From: Fibrobacter sp. UWB10
Lineage (GTDB): Bacteria; Fibrobacterota; Fibrobacteria; Fibrobacterales; Fibrobacteraceae
Length of the DNA stretch: 64,000 nucleotides
Reading direction: 5' to 3'
Assembly: GCF_900182935.1 (NCBI RefSeq)
Contig: NZ_FXUE01000002.1
Location: 744,001 to 808,000, forward strand
The translations under genes and the position numbers were made by a program. This document shows positions 7,306-16,500 of this stretch, in pieces; the first letter of the stretch is position 1, and each line of letters opens with the position of its first letter. Below the pieces are notes generated by a model. That model made no database searches. It had not been told where the DNA came from and saw only the letters and a program-made list of their open reading frames with translations.

Positions 7306-8457
7306 TTATTCAACCATTACACAACGGACGGAAAATCCATGCGTTTTATACACTTCATATTTTGGATTGCCTGTCGACGACCTACTTTGCGCAGATGCAT
7401 AAACAAACAATTCTCCGTCGTTAGATGATTCTGCTGGATAATACCAATATGTGGTTTCACCGACATTCGATGACGTATGATCCCAAAGATACCCAGCACC
7501 AATAAGGCTATAGCCACTATCATTGCTACCGCCAAAGCCATAAGTAGAACGAGTTCCCTTAACCCCATCTTCATTGTTATCGGCATGCACCACAATGTAG
7601 TAATCATTATAAGTCAGCAAGCGCCAACCATCAGGGCAAATTCCTTGGTGATTCGGCTTGATTAAATCGGCACAGCTTTCGGTGTTGCAACGACTCGGCA
7701 GTTGCATCATTTCGGCCCACTGATACAGGCCCCCGTACTTATTGCAGTTAGCAGTATCGTTTTTGTAACAGTAGCGTTCTATTTTAGAATCATCTTCTTG
7801 ATCCTCAAAGCCCCAAACGAATTCGCCGACATTCAGGTTTTCAGCCATCACCTTGATTGAGGCGGCCTTGCCAGCCGTATCTTTGCCGGTAATTTGGATA
7901 TAGTAATACTCTCGGTTGTCGCGAGAGTCTATAAACTTAGCATACATATCCTTTAAATCACCATTCAAAGGATACCAATGCTGATACGTTTCGCTACTAC
8001 TTGACTTCGGTGAGACGCTGGAGGAAGACTTTACGCTACTGCTCGAAGCAACAGCACTCGAAGAAGATTGTTTAACCTCCTCGCTGCTGCTCGACTTCGG
8101 CGTTACACTAGAGGAAGAGGCAATCTCCACGCTACTGCTGGAATCTTCTTTTTTGATTGAAGAACTACTCTTGTTGTCGCCAGCAGAACTAGAAGAATTT
8201 TTCACGGTTGCAGCTGAAGAGCTAGATTCCTTCGCGTTCTTCTCGCTAGAAGAAGACTTGCCCTTATCGGCACTCTTTTGCGAACTAGAAGAATTTTTGG
8301 AAATTTTTTCACTGCTAGAACTTACGTCATCGCAGTCATCGCCCTGTTCCTCGCACTGGCGGGGTTCTGGCGAAACAGAAGAAGAGGATTCATCGCCACA
8401 TGCTGCAAGCAGGGCTAGGAGAATGGACAGAGCCAAAGCGTTTGCAAAAATCTTCAC
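7306..8457 (-). CDS. FISUMP-domain lipoprotein with poly-Ser linker
   Basis: A 383-residue exported lipoprotein. Residues 1-20 form a signal peptide with lipobox LLAAC. Residues about 25-160 are a very Ser-rich linker (blocks of SSSS separated by K/E/P), typical of Fibrobacter secreted proteins. The C-terminal 220 residues form the Fibrobacter major paralogous domain: FIDSRDNREYYYIQI, MAENLN, YGGLYQWAEMMQLP, CNTESCADL..HQGICPDGW and the end KTHGFSVRCVMVE. Similar domains are thought to be surface-exposed; the function is unknown. The start codon is GTG at 8457, with SD GGAGG 6 nt upstream. A paralogue lies at 26471-27739 with an almost identical translation start region. Confidence 0.88.
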   Translation of the reverse strand: MKIFANALALSILLALLAACGDESSSSVSPEPRQCEEQGDDCDDVSSSSEKISKNSSSSQKSADKGKSSSSEKNAKESSSSAATVKNSSSSAGDNKSSSSIKKEDSSSSVEIASSSSVTPKSSSSEEVKQSSSSAVASSSSVKSSSSVSPKSSSSETYQHWYPLNGDLKDMYAKFIDSRDNREYYYIQITGKDTAGKAASIKVMAENLNVGEFVWGFEDQEDDSKIERYCYKNDTANCNKYGGLYQWAEMMQLPSRCNTESCADLIKPNHQGICPDGWRLLTYNDYYIVVHADNNEDGVKGTRSTYGFGGSNDSGYSLIGAGYLWDHTSSNVGETTYWYYPAESSNDGELFVYASAQSRSSTGNPKYEVYKTHGFSVRCVMVE

Positions 8458-8532
8458 AGAAGACCTCCAATAACCTCAAATATAAAAATAAGTTGTGTAT
8501 AGAATAGGCGGCCTTTCGACCGCCTGAAGTAA

Positions 8533-8838
8533 CTATACCGGAGCTGCGTCCAGGATTTCGTTCATGAGAGTCTGGTATTTGACGCCGGTTGCAGATGCTC
8601 GGCGCTTGTAACGTTCTATCACGCGTACAGGCACGCGCAACGTAATGGGCTTTGTAGCATTCGCCGCCCGTTTTGCCCTGATTTCTTCCATCGTCTCGTG
8701 CGCAGCCTGCTGAAGTTGCGCAATACGCTCTGCGGAATGCTCGTCTTCCTTTAACAAGCCTGCTTCAGATGCCGCAAGAATTTCTTGTTCATATTCGTCT
8801 AATTCGTACTTCTTGACATGTTCTTCAAAAGTAAGCAT
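8533..8838 (-). CDS. CopG/BrnA-like antitoxin
   Basis: A 101-residue protein with a helical N-terminal part and a C-terminal ribbon-helix-helix-like region (ITLRVPVRVIERYKRRASATGVKYQTLMNEIL), as in BrnA/CopG-type antitoxins that bind operator DNA and neutralise the toxin. It lies directly downstream of the toxin gene, overlapping it by one base (8838), so the order is toxin then antitoxin as in brnTA and higBA systems. Autoregulation is likely through the repeats at 9125-9161. Confidence 0.75.
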   Translation of the reverse strand: MLTFEEHVKKYELDEYEQEILAASEAGLLKEDEHSAERIAQLQQAAHETMEEIRAKRAANATKPITLRVPVRVIERYKRRASATGVKYQTLMNEILDAAPV

Positions 8839-9113
8839 TATACACCTCCATGTTTCTTTGTTGCCACTCTACTCGGAAAAGCTGTCTTAAGAAACAGAGT
8901 TCCGTCTGGTTGAATTACATATGGCACTTGCCACACATAATCCCTGAAAAACACCCACGCGATAAATTGATTCGGATATTTTTCCTGATTTGGGTGTGGA
9001 AAATCTCTGATGATTTTTCCATTTTCCATTGCCTCGGAAATTTCTTCGAAAGATACGCTTCGCTGTCCTTTTTTCAATAGTTCATTTTTTTCTGGATTCC
9101 AGTTATACCTCAT
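8838..9113 (-). CDS. BrnT-like toxin of a type II toxin-antitoxin pair
   Basis: A 91-residue protein starting MRYNWNPEKNELLKKG, the (Y/W)-(E/N)-WDPEK-type opening of BrnT-like RNase toxins, then VSFEEISEAMENGKII. The second half (NQFIAWVFFRDYVWQVPYV...FLKTAFPSRVATKK) is typical of small CopG-paired toxins; it differs from Brucella BrnT, so the subfamily is uncertain. The ATG at 9113 was chosen over one 8 codons upstream because TATATT (9124-9119) ends only 5 nt before it, so the upstream codons would not be transcribed. Likely activity is ribosome-independent mRNA cleavage, by family analogy only. Confidence 0.65.
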   Translation of the reverse strand: MRYNWNPEKNELLKKGQRSVSFEEISEAMENGKIIRDFPHPNQEKYPNQFIAWVFFRDYVWQVPYVIQPDGTLFLKTAFPSRVATKKHGGV

Positions 9114-9118
9114 ATACA

Positions 9119-9161
9119 AATATATTTCTGTATGCACAAAAAGTCAATACTTTCTGTATGC
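9119..9161 (-). promoter_or_regulatory. toxin-antitoxin promoter with repeated operator
   Basis: On the minus strand TTGACT (9147-9142), 17 nt, TATATT (9124-9119), then 5 nt to the toxin ATG. The 11-mer GCATACAGAAA occurs twice, just upstream of the -35 (9161-9151) and inside the spacer (9135-9125), 26 bp apart. This is a good place for antitoxin binding. Confidence 0.65.
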
Positions 9162-9360
9162 TGTTTTTTGCAAGAAAGCTTCCCGCGAGCGAATAGAGAC
9201 CGCCCCTATTCCATTATATACACGCTTTTTTAGGGAGTTTGAATACCATTCCTGCTTGTAAAATTTTTATAACGGGGCGGAGGTGCGTGATTGGGGGAGA
9301 AGGGCGCTTGATATTATTTTTGTATTAAAGCAAAACACGTTTTATTACTATATTACAGCC

Positions 9361-10089
9361 ATGCTTTACGGTATTTGTTCTGATATCCATTCTAACGCGG
9401 TGGCTTTCGAGGCGGTTCTTGCCTCTATGAAGGACAACGGGGTAGAACGGAGGGTTTGTCTTGGTGATTTAGTGGGTTATGGAGCCGATCCAGACGAATG
9501 CGTTCGTCTTGCTCGCGAAAATATGGACATTTGCATTATCGGTAACCACGACAGCGTGGCGATTAAGCATGAGTCCAGCGCCGGGTTCAACCCCTATGCT
9601 AAGCAGGCCATCGAATGGACGCAGAACCACTTGTCGGACGATTCTATTTCGTATCTGCGTTCGCTGCCGTATGTTTGCGAAGAAAACGACATTTGCTTTG
9701 TACATGCCTCTCCGCTTTCGCCTGCGGACTGGGTGTACGTGACCGAGCTCGAAGATGCCCTCGACGCCTTTGAACATTTCAAGGGCCGCTACTGCTTTGT
9801 GGGCCATACGCATAGTCCGGTGATTGTGGCAAGCCGCCCGAACGCTATTCCCAAGATTCTGGACGAATACGAATACAGGATCGAGGATACGGAACGCCTG
9901 TTGGTGAACGTGGGCAGCGTGGGACAGCCGCGTGACCGCGACCCGCGCTCTTGCTGGTGCCTGCTGGATACCGAGACCATGTGCGTGCGTCTGATTCGCG
10001 TTGATTACGACGTGTTCGAAACGCAGGAACGCATGAAAAAGGCCGGCATGCCGAGTTTCTTGATTGACCGCCTGAGTGTAGGCCGCTAG
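9361..10089 (+). CDS. metallophosphoesterase (YfcE/MJ0936-type)
   Basis: A 242-residue calcineurin-like phosphoesterase. The di-metal site motifs are all present: DIHSN (residues 8-12), GDLVGYG, GNHD, and GHTHSP with the upstream VHASP. The family hydrolyses phosphodiesters or phosphomonoesters; members of this length with the YGADPDEC segment are usually annotated as phosphodiesterases or serine/threonine phosphatases, and the substrate is open. The start is at 9361, with TATATT ending 6 nt upstream. It is followed after 4 bp by rlmH, so the two form an operon. Confidence 0.85.
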   Translation: MLYGICSDIHSNAVAFEAVLASMKDNGVERRVCLGDLVGYGADPDECVRLARENMDICIIGNHDSVAIKHESSAGFNPYAKQAIEWTQNHLSDDSISYLRSLPYVCEENDICFVHASPLSPADWVYVTELEDALDAFEHFKGRYCFVGHTHSPVIVASRPNAIPKILDEYEYRIEDTERLLVNVGSVGQPRDRDPRSCWCLLDTETMCVRLIRVDYDVFETQERMKKAGMPSFLIDRLSVGR

Positions 10090-10093
10090 CCCC

Positions 10094-10555
10094 ATGAAAT
10101 GGGTCTTAGCTGTTTTTGGTAAGGCTGGTTCGCCGTTCATTGCCGACGAGGTCGACAAGTATGTCAAGCGTTTGCGTGGGGGAATGTTCCCGCTCGAAGT
10201 CGTGGAACTCAAGGAGTCCAAGATAGACGACCGTGTGCAGGCGTTGGCTCAAGAAGCGACACTTTTTGACAAGAAGTTCCCGAAATCCGAATACAAGCGC
10301 GTTATTTTGTCTGAAGAAGGCAAGCTGATGGACACCGTCAAGCTGTCGGACACCTTGCGCGACCGTTTTCCGGGGAATATCGTGTTTTTGATCGGGTCGG
10401 CGTACGGCATCGACGAGAATCTGAAAAAGACCGCCGACTTGCTCCTTTCTCTTTCGCCGTTGACGTTTACCCATGACCATGCACGCGTGCTTTTCGCTGA
10501 ACAGCTTTACCGCGTGCAGATGGTCATGCAAAACCACCCCTATCATCATAGATAA
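10094..10555 (+). CDS. rlmH: 23S rRNA (pseudouridine1915-N3)-methyltransferase RlmH
   Basis: A SPOUT-class methyltransferase acting on pseudouridine 1915 in helix 69 of assembled 70S ribosomes. The 153-residue protein shows the conserved C-terminal knot: NIVFLIGSAYGID, LSLSPLTFTHDHARVLFAEQLYRVQMV and the terminal PYHHR, where the last residues (YHH-) are typical. The expected first glycine motif (IGG) reads IGSAYG. The gene starts 4 bp after the phosphoesterase stop. Confidence 0.93.
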   Translation: MKWVLAVFGKAGSPFIADEVDKYVKRLRGGMFPLEVVELKESKIDDRVQALAQEATLFDKKFPKSEYKRVILSEEGKLMDTVKLSDTLRDRFPGNIVFLIGSAYGIDENLKKTADLLLSLSPLTFTHDHARVLFAEQLYRVQMVMQNHPYHHR

Positions 10556-10649
10556 AAATTCAAAATATTGTGTAAAATGCAAGTGAGAATGACGTTGATG
10601 AAAATCAATGTTGTATATCGTTGTGGAAGCAATAGCGTTGGCCAAGGAT

Positions 10650-10665
10650 GGGGAGGGTGCAGGGA
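10650..10665 (+). repeat. short G-rich intergenic repeat
   Basis: GGGGAGGGTGCAGGGA occurs here and, on the opposite strand, at 62384-62399. Both copies lie in gaps after operons, beside other GC-rich sequence. Confidence 0.5.
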
Positions 10666-10729
10666 TGCCCCGCCCGCATCAAAAAAAGTTTTTTTCTTGA
10701 TTTTTTATAAAAAAAGCTCGAATATCCCC

Positions 10730-10758
10730 TTGACGGAGTCAAAAATCTTTTCTATTAT
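10730..10758 (+). promoter_or_regulatory. tRNA-Lys promoter
   Basis: TTGACG (10730-10735), a 17-nt spacer and TATTAT (10753-10758), a near-consensus housekeeping sigma promoter, 22 bp before the tRNA. Confidence 0.8.
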
Positions 10759-10780
10759 TGTGCGCGTCCTAAGTGACTAT

Positions 10781-10853
<73 letters not shown>

Positions 10854-10858
10854 CGAAG

Positions 10859-10887
10859 ACCTCTCCTCACGGAGAGGTTTTTCTTTT
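10859..10887 (+). terminator. tRNA-Lys terminator
   Basis: ACCTCTCC-TCAC-GGAGAGGT (10859-10878) followed by TTTTCTTTT. Confidence 0.92.
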
Positions 10888-10982
10888 ATACCGGCAACAC
10901 ATTCATGTCTTACGCTGGAATCTGCATCTTTAATCAGGTTCACATTATTTCTATATTTGCCGCCGTAAAAAACGGATAAATC

Positions 10983-12548
10983 ATGAACGCAGAAATCGAA
11001 AAACGCCGCACTTTTGCTATTGTCAGTCACCCTGACGCGGGTAAGACCACCATCACCGAAAAGTTCCTGTGGTACGGAAACGTGATTCGCGAAGCGGGCC
11101 ACGTGCGCGCCAAGGCAAACCGCAGCTATACGGTGAGTGACTGGATGAAGATTGAACAGCAGCGTGGTATTTCGGTTTCGAGTTCCGTGCTGAATTTCCC
11201 GTTCGAAGGTTGCATGTTCAACCTGGTCGATACCCCGGGGCACCAGGACTTCTGCGAAGACACCTACCGCGCCCTGACCGCCGTCGATGCCGCCCTCGTG
11301 CTTATTGATAGCGTGAACGGTGTAGAAAAGCAGACGATCAAGCTCATGGATGTGTGCCGCATGCGCCATACGCCGATCATCACGTTCATCAACAAGATGG
11401 ACTTGGATGGCCGCCATGTGCTCGACCTGCTCGACGAAATCGAAAGCATTTTGAAAATCAAGGTTGCCCCTTTTACGCTCCCGATTGGCGTGGGTAAGCT
11501 GTTCAAGGGCGTGTATTCCATCGCTGAAAACACCTTCCACACCTTCAATAAAGAAGAAGGCCATCAGGAAATCATCCAGATGGAAGGCCCGGACGATCCG
11601 CGCCTTGTAGAAATGTGCGGCGAAAACTGGGTCGCCCAGTTCAAGGAAGAATACGAAATGGTGACCGGTGCCATGGATCCGTTCGACCACGAAAAGTTCC
11701 TGAAGGGTGAAATGTGCCCCGTGTTCTTCGGTTCTGCGGTGAATAACTTCGGTGTGCGTCAGCTGTTGAACGCTTTTGCAAAACTTGCGCCGCCTCCGAT
11801 GGTGCGCGAAACCGATAAGCGCCCGGTGAGCCCCGACGAAAACGACTTTAGTGCCTTCGTGTTCAAGATTCAGGCCAATATGGACCCCAAGCACCGCGAC
11901 CGTACGGCATTCCTGCGCATTTGCTCGGGCAGCTTTACCCGTGGAGAAAAGGTTTATCATGTGCGCACTGGCCGCGAAATCCGCTTGGCTGCCCCGACGG
12001 CATTCCTCGCGAAGGACAAGGAAGTGATTGACCACGCCTGGGCAGGCGACATCGTGGGTATCAACGACCCGGGCCTGTTCCGCATCGGCGATACCTTGAC
12101 CGACGGCGAAAAAATCAACTTTACCGGCATCCCGGACTTTGCTCCGGAACACTTCGCCCGCGTAACGCTTTTGAACCCGCTTAAGTCTAAGCAGATGGCG
12201 AAGGGCCTTGCCGAACTGAGCGAAGAAGGCGCAACCCAGCTGTACGAACCGCTCAAGTCTGCCATCCCTGTGATTGGCGTGGTGGGTGAGTTGCAGTTTG
12301 ACGTGCTCAAGTTCCGCCTGCAGAGCGAATACGGCGCCGATGTGTCGCTGGACCGAGTGCCCGCTCACGGCATCCGCTGGGTGTCTGGCCCCGAAAAGGA
12401 TGTGGCCAAGTTCGCCGAAGAATACGCGATGGACTGCATGATGGACAAGGAACGCAACCTCGTTTGCCTGTTCCCGAACGAATACCGCCTGAACCTCGCC
12501 ATCAAGAATTACAAGAACCTGACCTTCGCCGCCACTTCGCAGGGGTAA
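10983..12548 (+). CDS. prfC: Peptide chain release factor 3
   Basis: A ribosome-bound translational GTPase that recycles RF1/RF2 after termination. Over 521 residues it has the P-loop SHPDAGKTT, switch II DTPGHQDF, NKMD, and the RF3-typical stretch RGISVSSSVLNF in the G2 region, followed by EF-G-like domains II and III (LLNAFAKLAPPP, VIGVVGELQFDVLKFRL). A TATATTTG box at about 10951 gives a leader of roughly 20-25 nt that can form CCGT/ACGG pairs. Single gene with its own terminator. Confidence 0.97.
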   Translation: MNAEIEKRRTFAIVSHPDAGKTTITEKFLWYGNVIREAGHVRAKANRSYTVSDWMKIEQQRGISVSSSVLNFPFEGCMFNLVDTPGHQDFCEDTYRALTAVDAALVLIDSVNGVEKQTIKLMDVCRMRHTPIITFINKMDLDGRHVLDLLDEIESILKIKVAPFTLPIGVGKLFKGVYSIAENTFHTFNKEEGHQEIIQMEGPDDPRLVEMCGENWVAQFKEEYEMVTGAMDPFDHEKFLKGEMCPVFFGSAVNNFGVRQLLNAFAKLAPPPMVRETDKRPVSPDENDFSAFVFKIQANMDPKHRDRTAFLRICSGSFTRGEKVYHVRTGREIRLAAPTAFLAKDKEVIDHAWAGDIVGINDPGLFRIGDTLTDGEKINFTGIPDFAPEHFARVTLLNPLKSKQMAKGLAELSEEGATQLYEPLKSAIPVIGVVGELQFDVLKFRLQSEYGADVSLDRVPAHGIRWVSGPEKDVAKFAEEYAMDCMMDKERNLVCLFPNEYRLNLAIKNYKNLTFAATSQG

Positions 12549-12582
12549 TGCGTTAACGCAGTCTAATGTTTTCAATTTTTTA

Positions 12583-12606
12583 CAGCATCTTCGGGTGCTG
12601 TTTTTT
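12583..12606 (+). terminator. prfC terminator
   Basis: CAGCATC-TTCG-GGTGCTG (12583-12600) with a UUCG loop, then TTTTTT. Confidence 0.9.
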
Positions 12607-12730
12607 ATTGTCGTAAAAAGCGCATTTGCCGTTTTTTTAACGCATTTGAACTTGAGTCTATTTTATATATTTCCCCTACACAGGTAAGTATGGCGCTTAC
12701 CCAGGATTTTTTAACATCAAAAGGAAAAAC

Positions 12731-13465
12731 ATGAAACGTCTCCCCATTGTTGCTCTCGCAGTATGTTTCGCTGGTCTCGTTGCCTGCAATCAGGCTTCCG
12801 CCGGCGGTTCGTTCAACCAGCAGGCCAGGCTTGATAACCTCGAAAAGGATTTCAAGCAGGTCAAGGAAGAATTCGAAATCATCAAGTATGCCCTCGACAA
12901 GCGCGGCATCTCCCTGGAACAGGCCCGCGCCGAAATGGAAGCGGACAACAAGGTTTGGGACATCCCCGACGAAGACAGCCCGGTCTTTGGTAACACCAAG
13001 AACCCGAAGCTCACCATTGTTGAATTTACCGAATTCCAGTGCCCGTACTGCTCCCGTATCGCTCCGGTCATGAAGGAACTCAACGAAAAGTATCCGGACA
13101 AGATCAAGTTCGTGTACAAGCACTTCCCGCTCAGCTTCCACTCCAACGCCCGCTCTGCAGCAGCCTCTTCTATCGCAGCACACAAGCAGGGCAAGTTCTG
13201 GGAATACCGCTACGCCCTCGCTCCGCATAGCCGCGAACTCGGTGATTCCATCTATGTCGAAGTGGCCAAGCAGATTGGTTTGAACGTGGAACAGTTCAAG
13301 AAGGACATGGTTCTCGATTCTGCCATGAACGCCCGTATCGACAAGGACTTCCAGCTCGGTACCGAAGTCGGCGTGCAGGGTACTCCGAACTTCTACATCA
13401 ACGGCAAGCGTCAGGACCGTTTCAGCCCGGACCTCGTCGAAAAGCTCCTCAAGGAAGCCAAGTAA
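12731..13465 (+). CDS. DsbA-like thioredoxin-fold lipoprotein
   Basis: A 244-residue exported thiol oxidoreductase. The signal peptide ends in lipobox LVAC (Cys at about 19). Residues 30-70 form a charged helix (RLDNLEKDFKQVKEEFEII) likely to act as a stalk. The DsbA-type domain follows, with the redox motif C104-P-Y-C107 (EFTEFQCPYCSRI), the inserted helical domain and the cis-Pro loop GVQGTPNFYING. CPYC resembles disulfide-forming/isomerising members of the Com1/BdbD type. It probably forms or repairs disulfides in the many Cys-containing secreted proteins of this organism. The codon use is that of a well-expressed gene. Confidence 0.88.
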   Translation: MKRLPIVALAVCFAGLVACNQASAGGSFNQQARLDNLEKDFKQVKEEFEIIKYALDKRGISLEQARAEMEADNKVWDIPDEDSPVFGNTKNPKLTIVEFTEFQCPYCSRIAPVMKELNEKYPDKIKFVYKHFPLSFHSNARSAAASSIAAHKQGKFWEYRYALAPHSRELGDSIYVEVAKQIGLNVEQFKKDMVLDSAMNARIDKDFQLGTEVGVQGTPNFYINGKRQDRFSPDLVEKLLKEAK

Positions 13466-13490
13466 TTACTGAAGCGGTTCAATCTGTAAA

Positions 13491-13518
13491 CGCGACTTTA
13501 AGTCGCGTGCTCCCTTTT
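13491..13518 (+). terminator. palindromic terminator after the DsbA-like gene
   Basis: CGCGACTT-T-AAGTCGCG is a perfect palindrome (13491-13507) followed by TGCTCCCTTTTT. Confidence 0.75.
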
Positions 13519-13579
13519 TGAACGCGAAAATTTTAATTTCAAAATCAAACTAAAAAACACAAAAAAAGGACACGATCAT

Positions 13580-16500
13580 ATGATGAAGCGTACATTGACT
13601 GCCGCTACCGTCGCCCTCCTCGGCTTCGGTGTCACGGCTACAATGGCTCAGCCGAAAGCTCCGCGTGTAGTTCCTTACAAGTTCTTCGACGAACAGTATC
13701 GTCCGGGGGGCTTTGACTACGCTTACGGCGGCAAGAGCAAAGGTATCACCATCACTAAAGACGGCGGCTACAAGTCTAAGGCTGCCTTGAACATCAAGCT
13801 CGACCCGAGCGAATATTCGGGCGCTTCTGTTTGCTTGTACAACGAAACCTTCGACCTCAACAAGTTCATGCTCGACTCCAAGCTCGAATTCATGATCAAG
13901 GGTAAGAAGGGTGGCGAAGCCGTTAAGGTCGGCCTTTTGGATGAAGAAGTTTCTGACGGCAAGAAGACTCAGGTCGTTCTCCCGATGAACAAGTACATCC
14001 AGGGCGGTGCCGTGACGACGGATTGGAAGAAGGTTTCCATTCCTCTCGTGGACTTCCCGGACCGTGGTCTCTACTGGGACAACACCCGTAAGTCCGAATT
14101 CCCGGCTCGCATTGACTGGGACAAGATTGCTGAAATCCGCTTCTCTATCGACAAGAGCGGCGCTTCTGACTTTGAAATCTGGGTCGACAACATCGAAATC
14201 GTGAAGGGCAACAAGAAGGCCGCTCCGAAGAAGAAAGTTGTCTACTGGGATGAAAACAACGACGTCATTGACGGCCCGAAGAACCCCGAAAAGCTCGACG
14301 GCAAGGCTAAGCCTGTCAAGAACGGTACGTTCTACGATAACCAGCTCAAGGGCTTCAGCTACAGCTACGGTGGTCTCTCTGCCCAGCGCGAAGCTGACTC
14401 CAAGACTCAGGGCAACCCGAACGTGCTCGCCCTGTACATCGATAACAACGACTGGTCCGGCGTGACCTACTCTCTTGGCGAAGGCAAGTACATTGACCTC
14501 TCCAAGGTGCGCAACAAGGGCGGTCTCTACTTCTGGATCAAGGGTAAGCTCGGCGGCGAAAAGGTCTACGTGGGTATCCTCGACAACCAGGGTAATGACA
14601 TCAAGAGCCAGACCAAGATCAGCCTGAACGACTGGATCGAAGGCTCCAAGGTCAGCAAGGACTGGAAGCTCGTTAAGATTCCTCTGAAGAAGTTCGGTGA
14701 CAAGGGTAAGGCTTGGGACGCTAACAAGCAGGCCGAAGTTGCTAAGGACGTGCAGTGGAACAAGATTCAGGAAATCCGTTTCTCTGTGGGCAAGGGTGAA
14801 AACCAGGGCGAACCGGGCAAGCCGGCTCCTGTGACCATCTTCGTCGATCAGATTACCTTCACTGAAAATATTGACTGGGTTGACCCGGATATCAAGTGGG
14901 ATAACTGGAAGTCCAAGGCTCCGGATGTCGTGATTTCTGACTTCGAAGGCAAGTTTGGCAAGGACAACTGGGAACCGTCTTTCGGTCCGAAGTCCAAGGC
15001 CGAAATCGAAATGCCGTACAAGACCTCCAAGCTCGACGGCAACAGCCTTTACATCAAGCACTTCGAAATGTCCGACTGGGTGGACTTCGTTCTTGACTTT
15101 ACCAAGAACGGTGCCGCTCACGACGCTAAGCAGCGCGACTGGACGAACCACTGGGGCATCATGTTCGACGTTTACTCCGAACGTGCATGGCAGTCCATTA
15201 CGGTTCAGATCGGTGACGCTGGCAACGAACTCTTCGTTTCCAACACCGGTGTACCTCGCGGTCGCACCACGGTGATCGTGCCGTTCCGCACGTTCTCCAA
15301 GTTCCCGTACTACCAGCCGCCTAACGCTAAGGAAAACGGCGTGTTCGACCTCAAGAACGTCGTTTCTCTCGACTTCAAACCGGGTGGAGAAGGTTCTAAC
15401 GGTAGCTTCGAAATCGACAACATTAAGCTCACCAACCAGAAGGAAGTCAAGGCTGCTCAGCGTCCGGCTCTCGTGAAGGTTGAAGTTAAGGGTACCGGCG
15501 ACGTGATCAACCCGAACATCTCGGGCGGCCTCTTCGGTATCAACGCTGCACTTTGGGATGGCGACATGCTCGACAATCCGAAGTTCAAGGTTCAGACTGC
15601 TGAATACGCCAAGCGCATCAACCACGGCATCATCCGTTATCCGGGTGGTCTCCGTGCCGATGACGACCACTGGAAGGAAATCCTCGACAACCACGACTGG
15701 ATGGTCGATACCGACGAATTCCTCGCTTGGTTGAAGAAGACTGGTTCTAACGCCATGTTCACTGTGAACTTCGGTTCCGGCACTGAAAAGGAAGCCGCTG
15801 ACTGGGTGAAGCACACGAACATCGACAAGAAGGCAGGCATCGTTTACTGGGAAATCGGTAACGAAGTCTATGGTAACTGGCACCCGTACTATGAAAAGTA
15901 TGGTAAGGACGGCGGTACCATTTATGGTAAGCGCGCCCGTAAGTTCATCGAAGCCATGAAGAAGGTTGACCCGACTATTAAGGTCGCAGTCCTCGGCGTG
16001 CTCGATGGCCAGTGGAATGACAACGTGCTCAAGGAAACCGGCGACATTGCCGACGGTCTCATTGTTCACCACTATCCGCAGCACTTCGGTGAAGAAAACG
16101 ACTTCGCCCTCCTCTCTGCTCCGCAGGACCTCGTTCCTATCTACAGCCGTCTCCATAAGGTTGTGGACAAGTGGACCAGCCACTTCAAGAAGGACAAGAA
16201 GATCGAACTCTGGCTCACCGAATGGAACTCCGTGGACTTCAACCCGGGTCCGCAGACCATCTCTCTCGAAAACGGTCTGTTCGTTGCTGACTACCTCGCT
16301 ATGCTCGCCACTGAAAATGTGGACAACGCACAGTACTGGGATATCCACAACGATATCACTCCGGAAGGCGGTGACTACGGTTACCTGACCCGTTCTGCAG
16401 AAGAATGCATGAACTGCCCGCGTCCGAGCTACTGGGCATTCCAGATGGCTTCTGACGCTCTCCGCGGCAAGCTCCTCAAGACCGAAATCTCCGGTGACAA

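Noticed and set aside
7980-8400. Repetitive DNA that could be taken for a tandem-repeat array or CRISPR
   Set aside because: It is the coding sequence of a poly-serine linker (TCT/TCG/AGC codons) with irregular units and no spacers.
8533-9113. Signs of a larger defence island around the toxin-antitoxin pair
   Set aside because: Neighbours on both sides are a FISUMP lipoprotein and housekeeping genes. No nuclease, methylase or other defence gene is present.
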